Virus record (IMG/VR): IMGVR_UViG_3300044621_002232
Span: 1 to 29,961 of that record
DNA length: 29,961 nucleotides
From: a virus
Reading direction: 5' to 3' (one strand)
Both the position numbers and the translations under genes were made by a program. The notes under the pieces are model-generated. The model did no database searches. It was not told the DNA's origin and saw only the letters and a program-made list of their open reading frames with translations. Of the stretch, positions 29,841 to 29,961 are shown in pieces; within the stretch, counting starts at the first letter, position 1; every line of letters starts with the position of its first letter.

Positions 29841-29961
29841 TTAGTGAAGGTCAACTTGAACTTGGCGAAAGCCTTGGGCGTCTGTGACCAGGCCAGTGGG
29901 CATAGTTTCGCCGTGATGTTGAGCCATGCGGCGCTGGTGGCTCAGTCGGATCAGAGCAGTC
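29841..29961 (-). CDS. C-terminal end of an unidentified gene, cut by the window edge
   Basis: The last 39 codons before a TAA at 29841-29843 are open (ending TDAQGFRQVQVDLH). No stop interrupts the frame to the edge, and the stop lies 9 nt before the next gene's ATG, as expected in a tight operon. Nothing can be said about function. Confidence 0.55.
   Translation of the reverse strand, partial: TALIRLSHQRRMAQHHGETMPTGLVTDAQGFRQVQVDLH

Noticed and set aside
1-29961. tRNA genes, photosynthesis genes, integrase or transposase
   Set aside because: I looked for cloverleaf-like patterns and for typical protein motifs in the gene products and saw none; all gaps between genes are under 200 nt.

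Overview
The window reads as part of the genome of a marine T4-like (cyanophage/pelagiphage-type) myovirus. The supporting evidence is a T4 gp44-type clamp loader, PhoH, a GroES-like co-chaperonin, several tail-fibre or virion proteins with collagen-like repeats, and many short genes joined by ATGA or TAATG overlaps. Late-promoter boxes of the T4 type (NNTAAATA) also recur. I see no photosynthesis genes, tRNAs or CRISPR, and the host cannot be fixed from this window. All but one of the genes run leftward (- strand); phoH is the exception.

Layout in + coordinates: (1) 1-4589 holds virion-type proteins (a 25-residue repeat protein, a jelly-roll-like protein, a Cys-rich protein), a GIY-YIG homing endonuclease and a methyltransferase-like protein. 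(2) 4590-4779 is a divergent promoter region, followed by rightward phoH. (3) 5514-11531 is a tight 13-gene leftward operon: a HAD phosphatase, gp44, a glycosyltransferase-like and a cytidylyltransferase-like protein, a 50-residue Cys-rich peptide, a GroES-like protein, and an orphan piece of bacterial DNA polymerase III alpha. (4) 11581-20491 is a tail-fibre/adhesin cluster with two collagen-like proteins, a 906-residue Ig-like repeat protein and an intact subtilisin-family protease. (5) 20542-23905 is one operon carrying an A-type Fe-S carrier, Fe/Mn superoxide dismutase, translation initiation factor IF-1 and conserved small proteins. (6) 23951-26380 has a SleB-type cell-wall hydrolase with a membrane protein (probable lysis pair), NAD synthetase, a phage protein of unknown role and an Hc1-like basic protein. 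(7) 26442-29961 is a set of short genes, several with their own sigma-70 type promoters, including a possible toxin/antitoxin-like pair.

Two promoter classes can be read by eye. Sigma-70 boxes (TTGACA/TTGACC, 17-nt spacer, TATAAT-like) sit mainly before the small-gene and metabolic operons, and T4-like late boxes sit before virion genes. The most notable pattern is that at three genes (endonuclease, SOD, 60-residue protein at 29275) the late box ends exactly 5 nt before ATG, and at one gene (23905) a sigma-70 -10 box ends exactly 6 nt before ATG. These predict leaderless mRNAs, in a phage that also encodes its own IF-1. The functional link between the two is my inference.
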